Origin: Lachnospiraceae bacterium UBA7481
GTDB lineage: Bacteria; Bacillota; Clostridia; Lachnospirales; Lachnospiraceae
NCBI GenBank assembly: GCA_002478505.1
Contig: DLOP01000081.1
Coordinates: 14,405 to 29,074 of the forward strand
Direction: 5' to 3'
DNA length: 14,670 nt
Made by a program: the position numbers and the translations under genes. A model generated the notes under the pieces. The model ran no database searches. It was not told the origin of the DNA and saw only the letters and a program-made list of their open reading frames with translations. This document shows, piece after piece, positions 1 through 6,594 of this stretch (the stretch's first letter is position 1; each line of letters opens with the position of its first letter).

Positions 1-271
1 TCTTCATATATTCATCCTTGATAATACAGTCGTAGATATCCGAACTGTCCATCCTGACAGTATGGCGTTCCGGTCTGTCAATTTTTACGCCGATCCTCTC
101 CATTGCCTGAAGAAGGACGTTCGTGTCCATAACATCAGGAACATTTTCTATCGTTACCGTCTCATCCGTCATAACTGCGGCTGCAAGGATTGCCAGAGCG
201 GCATTTTTCGCTCCGCCGACTTCAACCTCTCCATGCAGGGGACGACCACCGATAATTGCGTATTTTTCCAT
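1..271 (-). CDS. murA: UDP-N-acetylglucosamine 1-carboxyvinyltransferase MurA, N-terminal 90 residues (3' end outside window)
   Basis: MurA transfers enolpyruvate from phosphoenolpyruvate to UDP-GlcNAc, the first committed step of peptidoglycan synthesis, in the cytoplasm. The visible part starts MEKYAIIGGRPLHGEVEVGG and carries the family's GAKNAALAILAA segment (residues 20-31), whose Lys-Asn pair contacts the substrate, followed by ENVPDVMDTNVLL, the usual first repeat of the enolpyruvyltransferase fold. The active-site cysteine loop lies beyond base 1. The ATG at 271 is preceded by TAGGAG at a normal distance, and no better start lies nearby. A strong promoter sits about 160 nt upstream, giving a leader of roughly 150 nt. 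The upstream neighbour on the same strand is a peptidoglycan hydrolase gene, so two cell-wall genes lie in tandem, but murA has its own promoter. Clostridia often carry two MurA paralogues, and which one this is cannot be told from the fragment. Confidence 0.93.
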   Translation of the reverse strand, partial: MEKYAIIGGRPLHGEVEVGGAKNAALAILAAAVMTDETVTIENVPDVMDTNVLLQAMERIGVKIDRPERHTVRMDSSDIYDCIIKDEYMK

Positions 272-305
272 AACGCGCTCCTATAATCTATCTCATAAAA
301 TTCAA

Positions 306-354
306 TTTTTCAAAAAAAATTTATTCGTTTTTGAAAAACTCTTTGATTTTTCAA
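306..354. repeat. A/T-rich overlapping inverted repeats in the murA leader
   Basis: TTTTTCAAAAA (306-316) is matched by its exact reverse complement (328-338). The same central arm can instead pair with TTTTTCAA at 347-354. The two hairpins would be mutually exclusive in the murA leader RNA. They contain almost only A-U pairs, so they are weak. A leader regulatory role is only a possibility; low-complexity A/T sequence could give this by chance. Confidence 0.35.
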
Positions 355-404
355 TCTGCCCACAGGTCATTTTATGTAACAGCTAAAACAGGTATTCTTA
401 TCCT

Positions 405-422
405 TGTCAATAATATGTCAAT
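405..422 (-). repeat. Tandem 7-bp direct repeat at the murA transcription start
   Basis: On the minus strand ATTGACA occurs twice, 11 bp apart (one helical turn), just downstream of the murA -10 box and across the expected start site. It could be an operator. Alternatively, the first TTGACA could be the -35 of a second, weaker promoter with AAGAAT 16 bp on. Confidence 0.35.
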
Positions 423-430
423 TCCATCGT

Positions 431-459
431 ATTATATAACAATCATCTGCAAAAGTCAA
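431..459 (-). promoter_or_regulatory. Housekeeping-sigma promoter of murA
   Basis: Reading the minus strand, -35 TTGACT (459-454), a 17-bp spacer and a perfect -10 TATAAT (436-431). This is the best promoter match in the window. Transcription should start near 424, leaving a leader of about 150 nt before the murA ATG at 271. A perfect 7-bp inverted repeat lies 17 bp upstream of the -35. Confidence 0.85.
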
Positions 460-476
460 AACAAACTAATTCCGCC

Positions 477-493
477 GGTTATCTATGATAACC
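477..493. repeat. Perfect 7-bp inverted repeat between the M23 gene and murA
   Basis: GGTTATC, a 3-nt centre, then GATAACC. It begins 3 nt after the stop codon of the M23 gene and ends just upstream of the murA -35 box. As RNA it would be a small stem-loop, but no run of U follows directly, so it is a poor intrinsic terminator. It could equally be a protein-binding palindrome upstream of the murA promoter. Confidence 0.45.
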
Positions 494-496
494 TTA

Positions 497-2101
497 TCAC
501 AGATAACTAAAGGGATTCACCTGCACCCCGTTTACAAGAATCTCAAAGTGAAGATGCGGTCCCGTACTTCTTCCCGTATTGCCGCTGGCGGCAATGAGAT
601 CGCCCTGATTTACATACTGTCCTACTGAAACATATATCTTACTCAGATGGCCGTATCTGGTCTGTGTGCCATTCGGATGATTGATATAAACCACATATCC
701 ATAACCGCTTCCCCAACCCGCTCTTACCACCGTTCCCGCCGACGAAGCGCAAACTGCCGTACCTACCGGTGTCGCCCAGTCTACTCCCTTATGGTTTGTG
801 GAAGCTCCCGCCGTCGGCGCGTTTCTTCTGCCAAAGGAGGAAGTTAATCTTCCGCCGGAAATTGGCTTGATATAACTTGGCGGAATGATCGTGCCAATCT
901 CTATCACCTTGGCTACCGGATCAAACAGGATCTCCTCATACAATGTTTCCCTATGCAGTTCCGAGTCATTTCTCCTTGTCACCATGACTGCCGCTTCATG
1001 ATAGCCGGCTGACGGCTGCTGTCTTGTCACTGACTGATTGGTATACCACGAATCATTATATATGTATTCTATCGGAAGATCATAACCCTCCTCATAACGT
1101 GCCGTCTCCGTCCACACAACAGACAACTCCGGCTCCGGCACTGTAATGATCAATTCCTGATTTACACGGATCACTGTATTTTCATTTTCCAGCTCGTCAT
1201 TAAGCGCTATGATCTCGTCCAGCGGAAGTCCAACCGTAAGTGATATCTCAGACAGCGTATCGCCGGACTGCACCGTATAGATCTGCTGCATCTCCTGTTT
1301 CTGCGTCAGCAGATTTCCCGCCTGTTCTTCCGGCATGATCTCCCCCACCGGAAGATACGCTTCTACCACTTCGATCGGCTCAGAAAATTCCATACTGTTG
1401 ATTCCATAATCATATGCCTCAAAGCCTTGTTTCTCCTGTACGATATCGACTGTCTCATTCTCACCTAAAGCTGCCGCAACTCCCGCCGTCAAAAACACCT
1501 CATCCGTGCTTTCCTCCGCCTCCTCTGCGCTGACGATCCTTGCCGTCAAAACCCCCAATTCCCTGCTGTCATCCTTCACCAGCTCCACCGTAAAATGATT
1601 GCCGGTATCATATACGTTGACCGCATCCTGAAGCATCCGCCTCACTTCCTCCGCACTGTGCAGATTGACGACAGTGCCGTTCACCTTTACGGAATATGCG
1701 TGCTCCATCGTCTCTACCCTGCTGCCTGACAGAATCTCCTTCATACGTTCTATGATCGCCTCATCTGCATCCACAGACTCCATAATGACCTCTTCTCCGA
1801 CATAGGTCAGTTTGGGAACTTCAATAAAGACCGGCTCCGATTCCTGTGAAGCGATCTCCCTTCTTGCCTCCATATAAAGCAGATCAATCTTTGCAAGATC
1901 ATCCGTCGTACCCACTTGTGTTCCATTCAGATAAATGATAAAACGATTGTTTCCCTGAACTTCATATCTTGGAAAGACCATAAAAAAAATACAATAGCAC
2001 GCAAAACAAGCCATCATGGTTCTGATGTATGCCAGAAGGCACAGTTTTTGATAGCGGGAATGGGATACATTCATTTTATTTTTTGTTTTTTTCGCTTCCA
2101 T
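497..2101 (-). CDS. Membrane-anchored LysM-G5-M23 peptidoglycan endopeptidase
   Basis: A predicted cell-wall hydrolase of 534 residues. A basic N-terminus (KKTKNK) and a hydrophobic stretch at about 22-43 suggest an uncleaved anchor with the rest outside the cell. Residues 90-250 match no domain I recognise. A LysM domain (274-322, beginning YTVQSGDTLSEIS) should bind glycan strands. A G5-like domain follows (about 325-405). The C-terminal M23/LytM domain (410-534) has the zinc ligands His437 and Asp441 (NHKGVD) and His518 (HLHFE), plus the catalytic His485 and His516, so it should be an active zinc endopeptidase cutting peptide cross-links. I chose the ATG at 2101 because AAGGA lies 5 nt upstream; a TTG 39 nt further up has no ribosome binding site and overlaps the leader hairpin. 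It has its own promoter (2155-2183). Close relatives include sporulation and division hydrolases; which role applies here is not visible. Confidence 0.88.
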   Translation of the reverse strand: MEAKKTKNKMNVSHSRYQKLCLLAYIRTMMACFACYCIFFMVFPRYEVQGNNRFIIYLNGTQVGTTDDLAKIDLLYMEARREIASQESEPVFIEVPKLTYVGEEVIMESVDADEAIIERMKEILSGSRVETMEHAYSVKVNGTVVNLHSAEEVRRMLQDAVNVYDTGNHFTVELVKDDSRELGVLTARIVSAEEAEESTDEVFLTAGVAAALGENETVDIVQEKQGFEAYDYGINSMEFSEPIEVVEAYLPVGEIMPEEQAGNLLTQKQEMQQIYTVQSGDTLSEISLTVGLPLDEIIALNDELENENTVIRVNQELIITVPEPELSVVWTETARYEEGYDLPIEYIYNDSWYTNQSVTRQQPSAGYHEAAVMVTRRNDSELHRETLYEEILFDPVAKVIEIGTIIPPSYIKPISGGRLTSSFGRRNAPTAGASTNHKGVDWATPVGTAVCASSAGTVVRAGWGSGYGYVVYINHPNGTQTRYGHLSKIYVSVGQYVNQGDLIAASGNTGRSTGPHLHFEILVNGVQVNPFSYL

Positions 2102-2127
2102 AAAATTCCTTAAAACAATAGTTATTC

Positions 2128-2149
2128 CTGATCCTGACAATTGGATCAG
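2128..2149. repeat. Inverted repeat at the transcription start of the M23 gene
   Basis: CTGATCC (2128-2134) and GGATCAG (2143-2149) are exact reverse complements around an 8-nt centre. Relative to the promoter at 2155-2183 this sits at about +1 to +20, so it would form a stem-loop at the very 5' end of the mRNA, a position that can protect transcripts from decay. It could instead be an operator. Confidence 0.45.
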
Positions 2150-2154
2150 TTTTT

Positions 2155-2183
2155 ATTGTACCAATAATTTGTATTTCTGTAAA
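2155..2183 (-). promoter_or_regulatory. Housekeeping-sigma promoter of the M23 peptidase gene
   Basis: Minus strand: -35 TTTACA (2183-2178), 17-bp spacer, -10 TACAAT (2160-2155), five of six matches in each box. Transcription should start near 2148, about 47 nt before the chosen ATG. It diverges from the promoter proposed for the plus-strand glycosyltransferase gene. Confidence 0.75.
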
Positions 2184-2223
2184 GTTTCTCTGCATCCTGC
2201 CTGTCTGTATTTCCTAAAACCAC

Positions 2224-2252
2224 TTTATTTATTATAGATCTTATGGTATACT
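2224..2252 (+). promoter_or_regulatory. Probable extended -10 promoter for the plus-strand glycosyltransferase
   Basis: -10 TATACT (2247-2252) carries an extended TGG just upstream (2244-2246). At 17 bp there is only a weak -35, TTTATT (2224-2229), which is typical of extended -10 promoters. The start would be near 2259, leaving a leader of about 140 nt that contains the repeats and stem-loop described separately. Confidence 0.5.
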
Positions 2253-2269
2253 ATCCGTAAAAATATGAA

Positions 2270-2327
2270 CAATACTATATGTGATTATGAATTCTGCCAA
2301 TACAATATGTCCAATCATGAATCACAT
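2270..2327 (+). repeat. Imperfect direct repeat and long stem-loop in the glycosyltransferase leader
   Basis: A segment starting CAATACTATATGTG (2270-2292) recurs with small changes at 2298-2322, 28 bp on. Overlapping this, ATGTGATT (2279-2286) pairs exactly with AATCACAT (2320-2327). After one bulged G, four more pairs follow (2287-2290 with 2315-2318), making a 12-pair stem around a 24-nt loop. It lies between the proposed start site and the gene's ribosome binding site. It matches no riboswitch family I recognise. Confidence 0.45.
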
Positions 2328-2398
2328 CCGTCATCCTTATATCCTGATAATGCGCTTCACGATTGACTATATACTACATGCAGAAAAGAGGAGACTCC

Positions 2399-3163
2399 AT
2401 GATTTCAATTATAATTCCCACATATAACGAAAAAGACAATATCTTTCCATTACTTACCAGGATCAACGCCGCACTTTCCGGCATTGATTATGAAGTAATC
2501 TTTGTGGATGACAGCGTAGATGAGACTCCGGATGTTCTGGAAAAAGCTGCCAAAGAGGATCCGCATGTGCGGTTTCACCACCGAACCGACGAAAAAGGAC
2601 TTGCAACCGCTGTTGTAAAAGGCTTTTCCCTTGCCCAAGGTGATTATGTCGCCGTCATGGACGCGGATCTTCAGCATCCCCCCGAAGTCCTTGTGGATAT
2701 GTATGCCGCTATGCTTGCCCACGCAGACATGGCGATCCCAAGCCGTTTTATTCCCGGCGGAAGCGACGGCGGGCTTAATCCCTGGAGAAAATTTGTATCC
2801 TGGACAGCAAGATATATTGGCAAAGTCCTGCTGCGCTGCCTCCGGAAAGTCAGCGATCCCACCAGCGGTTTGTTTATGGTACGTCGTGAACTGTTAGAAG
2901 GGGCAGATTTAAATCCCATCGGATGGAAGATCATGATCGAAGTCATCGCCATGTGTCCGGTGAAAAAGATTTTAGAGACACCTTATGTTTTTCAGGCCAG
3001 AGAAGCAGGCGAATCCAAGCTATCCTCAAAGGTTACCCTGCAATATTTGAAACAGGTTTTCCATTTGACAACTCATGCCGCCAATCGCGGTGGCAATATG
3101 CAGCTCGTCCGCTGGAGTCCGGAAAGACTTGCGAAAGAAACGTCCAAATTTACTCACATTTGA
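2399..3163 (+). CDS. Family 2 glycosyltransferase, polyprenol-phosphate mannose synthase (Dpm1-like)
   Basis: A 254-residue GT-A enzyme. Relatives transfer mannose or glucose from GDP/UDP-sugar to a polyprenyl phosphate at the inner membrane face. Residues 1-10 (MISIIIPTYN) open the nucleotide-binding fold; Asp37-Asp38 (FVDDS) and the metal-binding MDADLQHPPE (87-96) follow. SDPTSGLFMVRRE (152-164) and GESKL (204-208) are typical of the Dpm1 group. No C-terminal membrane helices are present, unlike the GtrB-type branch, so it would be soluble or peripheral. The ATG at 2399 follows AGGAG at 2389-2393; an in-frame TTG 36 nt earlier lacks a ribosome binding site. It is the only plus-strand gene and its last 14 bp overlap the end of the araC gene. 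It may supply a lipid-linked sugar for wall or glycan decoration. Donor and product are not determined. Confidence 0.86.
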   Translation: MISIIIPTYNEKDNIFPLLTRINAALSGIDYEVIFVDDSVDETPDVLEKAAKEDPHVRFHHRTDEKGLATAVVKGFSLAQGDYVAVMDADLQHPPEVLVDMYAAMLAHADMAIPSRFIPGGSDGGLNPWRKFVSWTARYIGKVLLRCLRKVSDPTSGLFMVRRELLEGADLNPIGWKIMIEVIAMCPVKKILETPYVFQAREAGESKLSSKVTLQYLKQVFHLTTHAANRGGNMQLVRWSPERLAKETSKFTHI

Positions 3164-4076
3164 TCCATTGAGCCCATTTTCTTCGATACTCTTCCGGCGT
3201 CATCTCCTCATTGTCCAGAAACAGACGCCGGAAAGTATCCTCATTGCCGATTCCCGATTCTACCACAATCTCCTCCACCGGCTTGATCGTAAAGCGGAGA
3301 AGTTCTTTTGCTTTGTTAAATTTACGGTTATCAATATAAGCATCCAATGTGATTCCGTATTTCTTCTCAAATGCCCGGCTTAATTCCTGCTGTCCGATCC
3401 CAAATTGGATCGCCAGCGCTGATTCCAATCCCGCATCACCGAAATGTTCATTGATATATTCTCTGATTCCCTCATAATCTTCCTTTCTAAGAATATCACC
3501 ATCAGTTCCCATATCGGCTTCCCCTGCAGGTGCATTTGCCGCAGCGTTGTGGATCACCTCGCCGATACATGCAACCATCAGCGCTGATAATTCATGCGAA
3601 GATTTCATCTCGGCAAGAAGTTCCCGTTCCTTCTGCTGTTCCATCAAGCGCTCCATAATCTCCTGATATGGCGCCAATCCCGTCTGGGGACACAACACAG
3701 GAGATTTGCCGTTTTTTTCATAAAACACTGGATAACATGCCTGGGGCAGACTGCCGTTAAAGTGAACCCACAGCAATTCCCAAGGATGGTCTTCGCTGCT
3801 CTTATGTTCATAATGCATCCTGCAGTCTAAAAAGACCAGCTCCCCCTTTTTGACCGGATATGTGTTATCCTGATATACAACACTGCCCTCTCCATCTAAG
3901 ATTAAAAATAAAAGATAAGACTCCAGATTTTCCCGGATCGAGCTGTGCGCCTTTAAGCTTTTAAGCCTTCCGACCTCCTGTATATAGGAAAGATTCTTTT
4001 TGGCAAATCCTGACGGCGTATGCAGCATACGCTCCGATTTTGTAATACCCTCTGTATCAAAAAGACTTGTACTCAT
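3150..4076 (-). CDS. AraC-family transcriptional regulator with cupin sensor domain
   Basis: A 308-residue regulator of usual AraC length. Residues about 45-110 form a cupin-like ligand-binding domain (SYLLFLILDGEGSVVYQ, then VKKGELVFLD). Residues about 200-305 are the double helix-turn-helix: one around LAIQFGIGQQELSRAF (221-236), the second around PVEEIVVESGIGNEDTFRRL (266-285), ending with the family's MTPEEYRRKW (292-301). I chose the ATG at 4076, which overlaps the reductase stop in an ATGA, indicating translational coupling; an in-frame start at 4100 lies inside the upstream gene. It is the last gene of the gmd-reductase-araC group, so it likely responds to a sugar or glycan and controls this operon or a related one. 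The paired repeats over the gmd promoter are a candidate site. No terminator follows; its end overlaps the convergent glycosyltransferase by 14 bp. Confidence 0.88.
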   Translation of the reverse strand: MSTSLFDTEGITKSERMLHTPSGFAKKNLSYIQEVGRLKSLKAHSSIRENLESYLLFLILDGEGSVVYQDNTYPVKKGELVFLDCRMHYEHKSSEDHPWELLWVHFNGSLPQACYPVFYEKNGKSPVLCPQTGLAPYQEIMERLMEQQKERELLAEMKSSHELSALMVACIGEVIHNAAANAPAGEADMGTDGDILRKEDYEGIREYINEHFGDAGLESALAIQFGIGQQELSRAFEKKYGITLDAYIDNRKFNKAKELLRFTIKPVEEIVVESGIGNEDTFRRLFLDNEEMTPEEYRRKWAQWIKCE

Positions 4077-5023
4077 CCTTTGTCCGTCCTTTCTCTCCAA
4101 TAATTCAATACTTCTTCAATCGTCTTTTCCATTGATATCTCCGCCTGCCATCCTGTGGCCTGCCGTAGCTTCGTAATATCCGCTTCAATAATGGGAACAT
4201 CCACGGGTCGTATCTTAGCCGGATCGATCTCCACTTTGATCTCACAATCTGAAAGCGCAATGATCTTATCCAGGATCTCCCTGATTTCCACGGCCTTGCC
4301 ACGTCCGACATTATAGGTTTCTCCTTTTTCTCCATACTGCACAAGCAGCGCATAAGCTCTTACCACGTCGCGCACATCCGTAAAATCCCGCTTCGCGGAA
4401 AGATTACCCACATACATCACCGGCTCCCGCAATCCTTTCTCAATCTCCGCCACCTGCCTGCAGAAATCCGATACCACAAAGATGGAAGACTGTCCCGGTC
4501 CGATATGATTAAATGCCCTGACCAATACGACTTCCATATCATATGCTTTGGAGTAAATGCTGCCAATCATATTTTGGCATGCCTTTGTTGCCGCATAGAT
4601 ATTACCGGGATTCAAACGGTTATTCTCCAGAATCGGCGTTTCTCCGGGAAGGATATGACCATACTCCTCTCCGGAACCAATCATTAGGATCCGCGGTTTA
4701 TAATACAACTCCCTGACGGCATCCAAAACATTGACACCGCCCTTGATATTGATGTCGATGGTCAGCTGGGGATTGTTCCATGCAACACTGACAGAGCTCT
4801 GCGCTGCCAAATGAAAGATATAATCCGGTCTGACCGCAAACAAAAGCTCTATGATATCATCTTTATTTAAAATATCAAGATTGTGTACTTCTGCAGGCAG
4901 CTCGTCCAACTGCTCATTTGCAAGCTTTGTCGCTACAACTTCCATATGGCAGTCTTTATGCAGATGGCGTATCAAATACCGTCCCGCAAATCCTGCAGCG
5001 CCTATGATCAATGCTTTCTTCAT
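4073..5023 (-). CDS. rmd: GDP-4-keto-6-deoxy-D-mannose reductase (GDP-D-rhamnose forming)
   Basis: An extended short-chain dehydrogenase of 316 residues. Rmd enzymes reduce GDP-4-keto-6-deoxy-D-mannose, the product of Gmd, to GDP-D-rhamnose using NAD(P)H in the cytoplasm. Visible features are the nucleotide-binding GAAGFAG (8-14), HLAAQSSV (71-78), the GSGEEYG segment (116-122) with the active-site Ser117, the catalytic Tyr143-xxx-Lys147 (YAATK) and RAFNHIGPGQ (169-178), which resemble Rmd more than GDP-fucose synthase. The ATG at 5023 has AAAGGA 8 nt upstream; a TTG 30 nt earlier has no such signal. It lies 118 nt after gmd and overlaps araC by 4 nt, so it works directly downstream of Gmd. 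A product such as GDP-6-deoxy-talose cannot be excluded from sequence alone. Confidence 0.82.
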   Translation of the reverse strand: MKKALIIGAAGFAGRYLIRHLHKDCHMEVVATKLANEQLDELPAEVHNLDILNKDDIIELLFAVRPDYIFHLAAQSSVSVAWNNPQLTIDINIKGGVNVLDAVRELYYKPRILMIGSGEEYGHILPGETPILENNRLNPGNIYAATKACQNMIGSIYSKAYDMEVVLVRAFNHIGPGQSSIFVVSDFCRQVAEIEKGLREPVMYVGNLSAKRDFTDVRDVVRAYALLVQYGEKGETYNVGRGKAVEIREILDKIIALSDCEIKVEIDPAKIRPVDVPIIEADITKLRQATGWQAEISMEKTIEEVLNYWRERTDKG

Positions 5024-5061
5024 CAATCGTTTCCTTTCTAAGCAATCCTTCAATGCCCATG

Positions 5062-5079
5062 AAAAAGCGGCATTGCCAC
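5062..5079 (-). terminator. Weak terminator-like stem-loop between gmd and the reductase
   Basis: Minus-strand RNA GUGGC-AAU-GCCGC followed at once by five U. The stem is only five pairs (one G-U) and lies inside an operon, so full termination is unlikely. It could lower expression of the reductase and araC relative to gmd, or be chance. Confidence 0.3.
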
Positions 5080-5141
5080 ATCATGCCTTATCCTCCATGT
5101 CGCAGCTCTGCCGCAATTCAAACCCTAATAATTTACCTAAA

Positions 5142-6173
5142 TTACAACTTAGCGTAATCAATTTCTTTCTGAACAAGTTCCAGATCCGTCTTTACCATTC
5201 TTTCCACAATCTCATCAAAAGAAATTTCCCGCTTCCAGCCCAGCTTTTCCTCCGCCTTTTTCGGATTTCCAATCAACAGTTCTACCTCTGCAGGGCGGAA
5301 AAACTTCGGATTTACTTTCACAAGCACCTTACCGGTCGCCTTATCCTTGCCTACCTCATCTACCCCTGTTCCGGAAAACTCGATTTCAATTCCCACCTTC
5401 CGGAAAGCAGCAATTACAAAATCTCGCACGGTTCTGGTCTCGCCGGTTGCAACAACATAATCGTCCGGCTCGTCCTGCTGAAGCATCAGCCACATTGCGC
5501 GGACATAGTCCTTGGAATGTCCCCAGTCACGTTTTGCATCCATATTGCCAAGTTCCAGATGATCCGCAACGCCTAGCTTGATCCTTGCAACGGTATCCGT
5601 AATCTTTCTTGTAACAAATTCCTTACCGCGCCGTTCCCCTTCATGGTTAAATAAAATACCGCTGCACGCAAACATACCGAAACTTTCCCGATAATTTTTG
5701 GTGATCCAGTGTCCGTAAAGTTTTGCCACTCCATAAGGACTTCTCGGATAAAATGGTGTTGTCTCATCCTGCGGGATCGCCTGCACCATACCAAACATTT
5801 CTGACGTAGACGCCTGATAAAATCTCGCTTTCGGATTAACCACACGGATCGCTTCCAACAGATTGGTCACACCCACCGCATCAATATTCGCTGTCACGAT
5901 CGGCTGATCCCAACTGGTTGCGACAAAAGACTGTGCCGCCAAATTATAAACCTCATCCGCCTGAGAAATCCTCATAGCGCTGATCAGGGATATTACATCC
6001 GTCATATCTGCATAGATAAAATGGATCTTATCGATCAGATGTGATACATTACCATAATCTACAACTGACTTTCTACGCAGAATGCCGTAAACATTATACC
6101 CCTTTTCCAAAAGCAATTCTGCCAGATAAGAACCATCCTGTCCATTAATTCCTGTAATCAATGCATTTTTCAT
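5142..6173 (-). CDS. gmd: GDP-mannose 4,6-dehydratase
   Basis: A 343-residue extended SDR enzyme of normal family length. It converts GDP-D-mannose to GDP-4-keto-6-deoxy-D-mannose with bound NADP, the shared precursor of GDP-D-rhamnose and GDP-L-fucose. The family signatures are complete: TGINGQDGSYLAE (7-19), LAAQSFVATSW (78-88), the active-site STSEMFG (122-128), catalytic Tyr147-xxx-Lys151 in SPYGVAK, NHEGERRGKEFVTRK (176-190) and NMDAKRDWGHSKDYV (210-224). Many homologues read NHESPRRG at 176-183; the Gly-Glu here is a variant that leaves the Arg pair intact. The ATG at 6173 has AAAGGA upstream at a slightly long distance. The gene has its own promoter and leads the gmd-reductase-araC operon. 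With no GDP-fucose synthase in view, GDP-D-rhamnose is the expected end product. Confidence 0.95.
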   Translation of the reverse strand: MKNALITGINGQDGSYLAELLLEKGYNVYGILRRKSVVDYGNVSHLIDKIHFIYADMTDVISLISAMRISQADEVYNLAAQSFVATSWDQPIVTANIDAVGVTNLLEAIRVVNPKARFYQASTSEMFGMVQAIPQDETTPFYPRSPYGVAKLYGHWITKNYRESFGMFACSGILFNHEGERRGKEFVTRKITDTVARIKLGVADHLELGNMDAKRDWGHSKDYVRAMWLMLQQDEPDDYVVATGETRTVRDFVIAAFRKVGIEIEFSGTGVDEVGKDKATGKVLVKVNPKFFRPAEVELLIGNPKKAEEKLGWKREISFDEIVERMVKTDLELVQKEIDYAKL

Positions 6174-6243
6174 TCTAATTTAATTCCTTTCTCATCTAAA
6201 ATTGATCATCCGCAATTCTGCTGAAATGACCTTATTCCCGAAT

Positions 6244-6257
6244 ATTCTTTTAAGAAT
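6244..6257. repeat. Short palindrome in the gmd leader
   Basis: ATTCTT-TT-AAGAAT, a perfect A/T-rich 14-bp palindrome about 40 nt downstream of the gmd transcription start. It is too weak for a terminator and could be an operator half-site pair or chance. Confidence 0.3.
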
Positions 6258-6302
6258 GTACTAAATTAAATCAGCACTTCCCTAAACTTATGACCTTCAT
6301 TC

Positions 6303-6331
6303 ATTATATCCATAAACTACCATAATGTAAA
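6303..6331 (-). promoter_or_regulatory. Housekeeping-sigma promoter of the gmd-rmd-araC operon
   Basis: Minus strand: -35 TTTACA (6331-6326), 17-bp spacer, perfect -10 TATAAT (6308-6303). The start would be near 6296, giving a leader of about 120 nt. The promoter begins directly after the zinc-ribbon gene stop codon (6340-6342), so gmd can be transcribed separately from the genes upstream. Confidence 0.82.
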
Positions 6332-6344
6332 CACCCAAACTACC
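6314..6344 (-). repeat. Paired 8-bp direct repeats over the gmd -35 region
   Basis: GGTAGTTT occurs twice on the minus strand (6344-6337 and 6321-6314), 23 bp apart start to start. One copy is upstream of the -35 box, the other in the spacer. Tandem sites about two helical turns apart at the -35 edge are the usual arrangement for AraC-type regulators, and this operon encodes one. The link is inference. Confidence 0.4.
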
Positions 6345-6594
6345 TCTGGCTTCTTCCTTCTTTATACCATTTACTGAATTTATGCTTTTTATACACAAAA
6401 GTCAGCTCCTTCAGTTCCGTCGGATCATTGCATCGTTTTAACAACATATGCCTGTCCGCCTGATTCATCTGATAATAATCCAGGTAATCAAGTTTTAATT
6501 CCGTCAGGGAATTTCCGCAGCCCGGGCAGGTTGTCCGGTGTCCGCTCAACATATGTAAGAAATTGCAGTTTTTACAATAATGCATGTATATCAT
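6340..6594 (-). CDS. Small zinc-ribbon protein of unknown function
   Basis: An 84-residue protein I cannot name. Two Cys pairs, Cys7-xx-Cys10 and Cys23-xx-Cys26 (YCKNC and CPGCG), form a probable zinc ribbon in the first third. The remainder is rich in charged and aromatic residues (DYLDYYQMNQADRHMLLKR, then a basic tail) and has no membrane segment or signal peptide, so it should be cytoplasmic. The ATG at 6594 has GGAG 11 nt upstream; an ATG at 6585 (fourth residue) is also possible. It sits 186 nt after the fusion gene and just before the gmd promoter, which starts inside the 3' flank of this gene. Zinc ribbons of this size can bind nucleic acid or act as protein adaptors; nothing here decides between these. 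The strong ribosome binding site and the clean Cys pattern argue that it is real. Confidence 0.68.
   Translation of the reverse strand: MIYMHYCKNCNFLHMLSGHRTTCPGCGNSLTELKLDYLDYYQMNQADRHMLLKRCNDPTELKELTFVYKKHKFSKWYKEGRSQR

Noticed and set aside
477..493. Intrinsic terminator for the M23 gene
   Set aside because: The 7-bp stem is real, but the following minus-strand sequence starts with G and C residues rather than a U-run. I kept it only as an inverted repeat.
2102..2140. TTG start giving 13 extra residues on the M23 protein
   Set aside because: It has no ribosome binding site and falls within the 5' leader hairpin, whereas the ATG at 2101 has AAGGA at 5 nt.
4851..5576. 241-residue open frame on the plus strand
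   Set aside because: It lies antisense across gmd and the reductase, both with complete family motifs. The translation is low in charged domains and rich in Ser, Leu and Cys, typical of a shadow frame, and has no ribosome binding site.
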